From Halomonas sp. UBA3074 (GTDB lineage Bacteria > Pseudomonadota > Gammaproteobacteria > Pseudomonadales > Halomonadaceae), in contig NZ_DFBS01000032.1 of the NCBI RefSeq assembly GCF_002366715.1, positions 62,001-126,000 on the forward strand: a DNA stretch of 64,000 nt. The letters are read 5' to 3'. Below, in pieces: positions 58,690 to 64,000 of the stretch. Every line of letters starts with the position of its first letter. Positions within the stretch are counted from its first letter, which is position 1. The notes below the pieces were generated by a model. The model saw only the letters and a program-made list of their open reading frames with translations. It made no database searches and was not told the DNA's origin. The translations under genes and the position numbers were made by a program.

Positions 58690-59163
58690 TTATTTTTTCG
58701 GCAGCACCACTGTTTGCGTGTTTGATGCAATATCCGGCCAACTGCGCCGCTGCTTATCGAACAGCACCCATAGGTACCCTAAGCCCAACGCCAACAGCGA
58801 CAGCCACGCTACCGCGCAGCGAATGAGCGATTGTTTTACCGTTAGTGGGCAGCCCTCCAACGTCTGCACTCGCAGCCGCCACGCCTGCATGCCTAACGTC
58901 ATGCCACCCCGCCTCCAAGAAAAGACAAAGAACAGCGTGACGAAAAACAGCAGTAAGAGACGCAGACTCCAGACATCGGCCGCCGTAGTGCCAATTTCCT
59001 CCGGCTGTTGACCGAGTACATAACGGTAAAAAACCATATGAACGACGGTCACCGCGATCCAGATGGCGGTGACCAGAAAGCCGTCATACAGCATGGCGCC
59101 CAAGCGGCGGCCAAGGCCTGCGGGCCATACGCTGTCCAACTGGGTAAAGCGTCGTGTTCCCAT
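58690..59163 (-). CDS. RDD-family membrane protein
   Basis: The 157-residue protein has the RDD signature (LGRRLGAMLYDGFLV) and three membrane segments (about residues 25-48, 68-88 and 110-133), with the LGMQAWRLRV element in between. RDD proteins are often fused to other domains or act as Na+/H+ antiporters in halophiles; function here is unknown. It lies after lptG on the same strand, as often seen in Pseudomonas. Confidence 0.88.
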   Translation of the reverse strand: MGTRRFTQLDSVWPAGLGRRLGAMLYDGFLVTAIWIAVTVVHMVFYRYVLGQQPEEIGTTAADVWSLRLLLLFFVTLFFVFSWRRGGMTLGMQAWRLRVQTLEGCPLTVKQSLIRCAVAWLSLLALGLGYLWVLFDKQRRSWPDIASNTQTVVLPKK

Positions 59164-59245
59164 AACTCTCTCTTATCCGTTCTTTCATGCCAATGGTGAT
59201 CAAATCGCGCCTGGGTGAGCAGCCAGTAAACGTTTAACAGGACGA

Positions 59246-60325
59246 TTACCCATTGCGACGTAGGAAATAGATGCCTACCCCCGCACAGGCCAGGGTCGGC
59301 ACTAGCACTGCCCAAACAGGGGAGAAACCAAAAATGGTCGAGGCCGGTGCCAGCAAATCCTGCACGTACTTGAAACTCAGCCCGGTCACCACGCCATAAA
59401 ACACCCGGGTGCCTGCCGCAACGGTGCGCAGTGGACCAAACACGAAGGATGCAGCAATCAGCACCAACGACCCCATAGTGAGCGGCATCAGCATTTTCTG
59501 CCAAAAGTAGAGCAGCGCCTGATCATTTTGCAGGCCCTGGGCCTCTAGAAACTGGGCATAGGCCCACAGCTCGCTAGGGGCTTGGCTCTCGATATCGCGC
59601 AACAGTCGCTCCAATTGGGTGGGGGTAAAAGCCGTATCCCACCCCATGCTGGCCGATTGATCAGACTCGGTGTGATTATCGAAAATGCGTGTCGTCGTAA
59701 TGTTTTCCAATTGCCAAGCATCACCCTCCCAGCGTGCACGCTGGGCGTGGGTGGCTTCGACCAGTTGACGCTCATCAAAACGGTAGCGGGTTAAATCTAG
59801 CACCACGTCATCCGCACGAATCGCCCCAAAACGATAAACGCTGTCGCCTTCGATCTGCCAGCCGCTGCGGCTGGTCAGCATGGCGCCTTCGCCCTGAAGT
59901 TTTTCCAACCGCCACGCCTCGGCATACTGCTCCGTGCGCGGGCTGACATACTCGGCGACTAACAGCACGACAACGACCACCAGCAGCACGGGCTTCATTA
60001 CGCCCCACACAATGCGCGCCAGAGAGCGGCCAGCGGCGCGCATAACGGTGAGCTCGTTGCTTGAGGCCATACTGCCCAGGCCAATCAGCGCGCCAATCAA
60101 TACCGCTACCGGCGCGTATTGATAGAAACGCCAAGGCGTGCGCATTAGCAGATAAAGCAGCGCATCTAAAGCCGTGTAGCCAGCCTGCACATCGCCTAAA
60201 TCATCGATATAGGCGATGGTGATATCCAAGCCCAACAGCACAAACTGGACGACGACAATGGCCGCCAGCACGTTGCGGGCAATGTAACGATCAAGACGGT
60301 CAGCTACCGTTAGCAACTTCAGCAT
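59246..60325 (-). CDS. lptG: LPS export ABC transporter permease LptG
   Basis: LptG with LptF and LptB extracts LPS from the inner membrane. The 359-residue protein has four N-terminal-side and two C-terminal membrane helices surrounding a periplasmic beta-jellyroll. The pattern LDRYIARNVLAAIVVVQFVLLGLD (core) and SNELTVMRAAGRSLARI (coupling helix) is typical. Its end meets the lptF stop (one-base junction at 60325). LptG assignment over LptF follows gene order. Confidence 0.94.
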   Translation of the reverse strand: MLKLLTVADRLDRYIARNVLAAIVVVQFVLLGLDITIAYIDDLGDVQAGYTALDALLYLLMRTPWRFYQYAPVAVLIGALIGLGSMASSNELTVMRAAGRSLARIVWGVMKPVLLVVVVVLLVAEYVSPRTEQYAEAWRLEKLQGEGAMLTSRSGWQIEGDSVYRFGAIRADDVVLDLTRYRFDERQLVEATHAQRARWEGDAWQLENITTTRIFDNHTESDQSASMGWDTAFTPTQLERLLRDIESQAPSELWAYAQFLEAQGLQNDQALLYFWQKMLMPLTMGSLVLIAASFVFGPLRTVAAGTRVFYGVVTGLSFKYVQDLLAPASTIFGFSPVWAVLVPTLACAGVGIYFLRRNG

Positions 60326-61404
60326 TAGCGCATCCCCTTACGTTGCGAGCGCCACAGCATTAACAGCCCCAGCCCTAAGAACAATCCATGTACCGGCCAT
60401 ACTCCCAGCAAGCTGGACCAGGTACCGCTGCCAATGGCATCGACCGCTGCCAGCAGCAAGCTGAGATAGGCAACGTATAAAAAGACGGCTGGTAACAATT
60501 TTCCAAAGCGTCCCTGACGGGGATTAACCCGGGAAAGTGGCTGCGCCATTAGCGCCAGTACAAACACCATTAATGGCAGGCCCGCACGCCACTGCCACTG
60601 GGCCTGGGCACGCGGGCGCGGGTCGTTCCACAGCTCAGAGGTGGTTGCGTACTCCAAGGAATCGAGTTCCTGCCGGTCTCGGTTTAGCCCTAAGCGCAAT
60701 GTATAACGCTCAAAGGTAAGCCGCTCGGCACTCTGCTGGCCTGGCGTCACCCCGTAGCGTTCGCCATCATCCAGCACCAAAAATCGGCTACCAGTTTCAA
60801 GCCGGGTTTCCTGAAAGCCCGATGCAGCGCGGGTCACGAAGTCATGGGTGCCTTCATCGCTTTGCTGGTTCTGCTCATGCACCAATACATCCTGCATTTC
60901 CGTGCCGTCACTTGAGAAGCCACCAATATAAGCAGTACGACCACCGCCAAACTCCTGAAAACGCCCCGGTGCCAGCACGGAAACGTCCAGGCGGCTGCGC
61001 TGCTCTTCGAGCGCCGTTTCGGTCTGCAGCGCCCCATAGGGCGTCAGCCACAGGCTACAGACACCAACCAACACTGCCACTACGCTGGCAGGCAGTAACG
61101 TCACTTTCAGCAGCCGCGTAGGGCTCATCCCACAAGCGACCATCACGGTGATTTCGCTGTTCATGTAGAGCTGCCCATAGGCCAGCAGAATGCCCAGAAA
61201 AAACGACAGCGGTAAAATCAGCTCCATAAAGCCAGGCAGGTGAAACATCATCAAGCTGCCTAACATGGTGACCGGGATATCGCCTTCCGCGGCGTCCGAA
61301 AAATAGCGAATAAAGCGGCTGCCCATGATCACCAGCAGCAGGATGCCAGCGACCGCCGACATGGTGAGTAACACTTCGCGAGTGAGATATCGAAATAAAA
61401 TCAA
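60325..61404 (-). CDS. lptF: LPS export ABC transporter permease LptF
   Basis: LptF is the second permease subunit, starting MILFRYLTREVLLTM. The same fold as LptG is visible: helices at about 10-30, 55-80 and 100-120, then a periplasmic domain and three helices from about 275 on. The coupling-helix pattern is NSEITVMVACGMSPTRLLKV. Length 359 is normal. It is divergent from pepA, the conserved arrangement, with 145 bases between starts. Confidence 0.95.
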   Translation of the reverse strand: MILFRYLTREVLLTMSAVAGILLLVIMGSRFIRYFSDAAEGDIPVTMLGSLMMFHLPGFMELILPLSFFLGILLAYGQLYMNSEITVMVACGMSPTRLLKVTLLPASVVAVLVGVCSLWLTPYGALQTETALEEQRSRLDVSVLAPGRFQEFGGGRTAYIGGFSSDGTEMQDVLVHEQNQQSDEGTHDFVTRAASGFQETRLETGSRFLVLDDGERYGVTPGQQSAERLTFERYTLRLGLNRDRQELDSLEYATTSELWNDPRPRAQAQWQWRAGLPLMVFVLALMAQPLSRVNPRQGRFGKLLPAVFLYVAYLSLLLAAVDAIGSGTWSSLLGVWPVHGLFLGLGLLMLWRSQRKGMR

Positions 61405-61549
61405 CGCGCTCTCCGGCTAGTCGTGCAGGATGCCATGCAATAAGTGGATGGCTTGGGTACACTAATCAAACTCTTCACCGTTCTTTTCATAATCAAAAGC
61501 AACGAGGCATTATCCCGATTCCCTCGATGCTTGTCTTGTTGGAGCCGTC

Positions 61550-63070
61550 ATGGAATTTTCCGTTCAGACTGCGAACCCGGCCAAAACCGAAACGGCCTGC
61601 CTGCTGGTACCGGTTTTCAAAGGAAGCGACCTTTTGCCCGCCGTTGCCAAACTGGACGACGCCAGCGAGCGCCTAATTGGCCAGTTGCTGGAACGCGGCG
61701 ACTTTGACGCAGCGCTGGGCAACGTGCAACTCATCCCTTTTGCGCCAGGCCTGGGCGCTGATCGCATCTTACTAGTGGGCTTGGGCGAGCGCGAAAAGTG
61801 CCAGGAGGCTGCCTTTATCAAAGCCCTGGATGCTGCCATGGCTGCGCTGGTCAAACTGCCTATCGATGAAGCCAGCGTGGTCTTCGGTGATGTGCCTCTC
61901 GCGGACCGCGAACCGGCCTGGAAAGCGCGTAAAATAATGGAAGCGGCTGAGCGGGCCATTTATCGCTTTGATCAGTTCAAATCCTCACCAGCCCCGGCTT
62001 TCAGCTTGGCCAAGCTAACACTATTTATCAGCGACACCGATGCGGTTACCCAGGTCAAACAGGGCGCTTTGGTAGGCAACGCGATTGGCCAGGGCATCAA
62101 TTACACCCGCACTCTCGGCAACCTGCCTGCCAATGTCTGCACCCCTCGCTACCTTGCTGAGCAGGCAGAACAACTAGGCCGTAACTCCCAGGGGGCGCTC
62201 GAGGTCGACATTCTCGATGAAGAGGCGCTGGAAGCCCTGGGCGCGGGCTCGCTGCTTTCCGTGGGTCGCGGCAGCAAGGAGCCGACACGCCTGATCGTCA
62301 TGAAGTATCAGGGCGCCGACACTGCTGAAGAAGCGCCCCATGTGCTGGTCGGTAAAGGCATTACCTTTGACACCGGCGGTATTTCGCTCAAGCCTGGCGA
62401 AGGCATGGACGAAATGAAGTTCGACATGTGCGGCGCTGCCAGCGTATTCGGCACGGTCAAAGCGGTACTGGCAATCAAGCCGAAACTCAACCTGGTGTTT
62501 ATCGTTGCCGCTGCGGAAAACATGCCCGACGGCAATGCCACCAAGCCCGGTGATATCGTCAAGACCCTCAAAAGCCTGACCGTCGAAGTGCTTAATACCG
62601 ACGCCGAAGGGCGCTTGGTGCTTTGTGACGCGTTGACCTACGCCGAGCGTTTCACCCCCGCCAGCGTGGTCGATATCGCCACCCTCACTGGCGCCGTCAT
62701 TGTTGGCCTGGGCCACCACGCCACCGGCCTGCTCTCCAACGACGATGACCTCGCCCTTGATCTGCTGGATGCAGGCGAAGGCGCGTGGGACCGCGCTTGG
62801 CACCTGCCGTTATGGGATGAGTATCAGGAGCAGTTGGATTCCAATTTCGCCGACTTGGCCAACATTGGTGGCCGACCGGCCGGTACGATCACGGCAGCCT
62901 GTTTCTTGTCACGCTTTGCTGACCACTTCCCCTGGGCGCATCTGGATATCGCCGGTACCGCCTGGCACTCAGGCAAGCAAAAAGGCGCCACTGGCCGCCC
63001 TGTCGGGCTGTTAACCCAGTATCTGCTGGACCGCGAAACCGATGCCCAGGTAGAAAATAGCGACGCCTGA
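61550..63070 (+). CDS. pepA: Leucyl aminopeptidase (cytosol aminopeptidase)
   Basis: PepA is a two-metal M17 aminopeptidase that also binds DNA in E. coli. The 506-residue protein has the catalytic C-terminal domain with GKGITFDTGGISLKPG (metal-binding Lys/Asp), the signature NTDAEGRL and PAGTITAACFLSRF. The variable N-terminal domain covers about the first 170 residues. The alternative function in transcription or recombination is not testable from sequence. holC, often next in relatives, is not the next gene; ilvE is. Confidence 0.96.
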   Translation: MEFSVQTANPAKTETACLLVPVFKGSDLLPAVAKLDDASERLIGQLLERGDFDAALGNVQLIPFAPGLGADRILLVGLGEREKCQEAAFIKALDAAMAALVKLPIDEASVVFGDVPLADREPAWKARKIMEAAERAIYRFDQFKSSPAPAFSLAKLTLFISDTDAVTQVKQGALVGNAIGQGINYTRTLGNLPANVCTPRYLAEQAEQLGRNSQGALEVDILDEEALEALGAGSLLSVGRGSKEPTRLIVMKYQGADTAEEAPHVLVGKGITFDTGGISLKPGEGMDEMKFDMCGAASVFGTVKAVLAIKPKLNLVFIVAAAENMPDGNATKPGDIVKTLKSLTVEVLNTDAEGRLVLCDALTYAERFTPASVVDIATLTGAVIVGLGHHATGLLSNDDDLALDLLDAGEGAWDRAWHLPLWDEYQEQLDSNFADLANIGGRPAGTITAACFLSRFADHFPWAHLDIAGTAWHSGKQKGATGRPVGLLTQYLLDRETDAQVENSDA

Positions 63071-63100
63071 TAGCGCCGCAGGTCAACAAGATCGGTGCGC

Positions 63101-63129
63101 AACGGTTGCCTTTCAGCGCGGCAACCGTT
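63101..63129 (+). terminator. Hairpin after pepA
   Basis: AACGGTTGCC and GGCAACCGTT form a perfect 10-bp stem with a 9-base loop, followed by AAACC and no T run. It lies 31 bases after the pepA stop and 112 before the next start. Confidence 0.65.
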
Positions 63130-63241
63130 AAACCTGAATATATCAAGGTACAGCGGGCTTAAACTCGCTGAATCTTTAGCGTTTCGTCACTAACACCCAA
63201 CCGCCCCTCTTACAGGGCCGGTTCAGCGGAGAGTAACAGCC

Positions 63242-64000
63242 GTGCCCACTGCCAGCTTCGAAACCAGTTTTGAAACCCTGCCATCCAATCAGCCGATGGC
63301 CGATGAGATTCGCGACAACATTCTTAAAAATCCCGGTTTTGGTCGCTACTTTACCGACCACATGGCGCATATACGCTGGACCGGCGACGCCGCTTGGCAC
63401 GGCCACCAAGTGCGCCCCTACGGCCCGTTGACTCTTGATCCTGCCGCCTCAGTGCTGCATTACGGCCAGGAAATTTTCGAGGGCATTAAAGCTTACCGCC
63501 ATGCCGATGGTTCGATTTGGACGTTCCGCCCCGAGAAAAATGCCGAGCGTTTCCGTCGCAGTGCCCGCCGTTTAGCGCTGCCGGAGCTTTCCGATGAAGA
63601 CTTCATTGGCTCGCTAAAAGCGCTGCTTGCTCAAGATCATGCTTGGGTGCCTACGCCTGCCAATGCGTCTGATGAGTGCAGCCTCTACCTGCGTCCGTTC
63701 ATGATCGCCTCGGAAGCATTTCTAGGCGTACGCCCTTCGCAAGAAGTCGATTACTACGTGATCGCCTCCCCGGCAGCGGCCTACTTCAAAGGGGGTGTGG
63801 CGCCGGTATCGATCTGGCTCTCTTCGAACTACAAGCGCGCCGCCGCCGGCGGCACCGGCTTTGCCAAATGCGGTGGCAACTACGCAGCCTCGTTAGCGGC
63901 ACAAAAAGAGGCCGAGGCTCACCAATGTGGTCAGGTCGCGTTCCTTGATGCCGCTGAAAACAAGTGGATTGAAGAGCTTGGCGGCATGAACCTGTTCTTC
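63242..64000 (+). CDS. ilvE: Branched-chain amino acid aminotransferase, N-terminal part (cut by the window end)
   Basis: The first 253 codons belong to a fold-type IV PLP aminotransferase that transaminates the branched-chain amino acids. The frame is open to the last base. GTG at 63242 follows GGAGAG at 8 bases. The type II (mitochondrial-like) BCAT pattern is clear: SVLHYGQEIFEGIKAYRH (core YGQEIFEGIKAY), ECSLYLRPFMIASEAFLGVRPS (in part), and the PLP lysine in FAKCGGNYAAS. It is the 358-residue BCAT2-like type, not the 309-residue E. coli type. C-terminal residues cannot be seen. Confidence 0.92.
   Translation, partial: MPTASFETSFETLPSNQPMADEIRDNILKNPGFGRYFTDHMAHIRWTGDAAWHGHQVRPYGPLTLDPAASVLHYGQEIFEGIKAYRHADGSIWTFRPEKNAERFRRSARRLALPELSDEDFIGSLKALLAQDHAWVPTPANASDECSLYLRPFMIASEAFLGVRPSQEVDYYVIASPAAAYFKGGVAPVSIWLSSNYKRAAAGGTGFAKCGGNYAASLAAQKEAEAHQCGQVAFLDAAENKWIEELGGMNLFF

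Noticed and set aside
62174..62803. A 209-codon open frame on the minus strand
   Set aside because: It is antisense to the conserved catalytic part of pepA; long antisense frames are expected in high-GC genes.
1..64000. CRISPR arrays, insertion sequences, prophage, tRNA and rRNA genes
   Set aside because: I saw no regularly spaced repeats, transposase or integrase genes, terminal repeats, tRNA arms or rRNA sequence.

Overview
This window is chromosomal DNA of a gammaproteobacterium, most likely a halophilic member of the Halomonadaceae (Halomonas or Vreelandella type). The assignment is inferred from the gene orders cysE-iscR-iscS-iscA-ndk-rlmN-pilW-rodZ-ispG-hisS-yfgM-bamB-der and aroE-hemF-tsaC-dprA-lysM divergent from def-fmt-rsmB-trkA-trkH, from the coding style and from the overall high GC. 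No search was run. No rRNA, tRNA, CRISPR array, insertion sequence or prophage could be supported.

Bases 1-14.3 kb carry a plus-strand housekeeping block. It holds the end of cysE, a short Fe-S cluster operon (iscR-iscS-iscA, with no iscU, hscBA or fdx), ndk, rlmN, and a chain pilW-rodZ-ispG-hisS-yfgM-bamB-der ended by a clear terminator. Two lipoprotein genes and a small membrane protein follow, closed by a strong bidirectional terminator. Bases 14.3-19 kb run on the minus strand (lysM protein, dprA, tsaC, hemF, aroE). Bases 19.1-26.7 kb run on the plus strand (def, fmt, rsmB, a dodecin, the K+ uptake genes trkA and trkH, a TraB-family membrane protein).

Bases 26.7-45.3 kb are more accessory. 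They hold a DTW-domain gene, an overlapping nucleotidyltransferase/HEPN pair of the MntA-HepT toxin-antitoxin type, bioB, an LprI-like secreted protein, a sirtuin lacking the usual zinc cysteines, aceK, and a CIA30 protein. Next come ethanolamine catabolism without a microcompartment (eutB-eutC-permease with a divergent AraC regulator), the osmoregulated periplasmic glucan genes opgG-opgH, and a GAF-GAF-GGDEF-EAL protein. Bases 45.2-46.4 kb form an AT-rich islet around an XRE-type regulator, with two tiny reading frames in front of it.

Bases 46.4-50.1 kb hold a methyltransferase, a PepSY membrane protein with a His-rich loop, a short conserved protein, and a COG0523 GTPase with a good Zur-box candidate upstream, possibly a metal-related group. 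Bases 50.1-64 kb hold a RecQ-family helicase with an unusual domain order, an MBL-fold persulfide-dioxygenase-like enzyme, tcdA, truC, sodC, a CstA-family transporter, bfr and bfd (with repeated inverted elements between them), an RDD protein, lptG-lptF, pepA and the start of ilvE.

The points most worth a second look are the scaffold-less isc operon with an IscS lacking its IscU-binding tail, the MntA/HepT pair, the bfr-bfd repeat cluster with a hairpin over the bfd ribosome binding site, the Zur-type site before the COG0523 gene, the RecQ domain order, and the AT-rich XRE islet. I did not find a system that I can call clearly undescribed.
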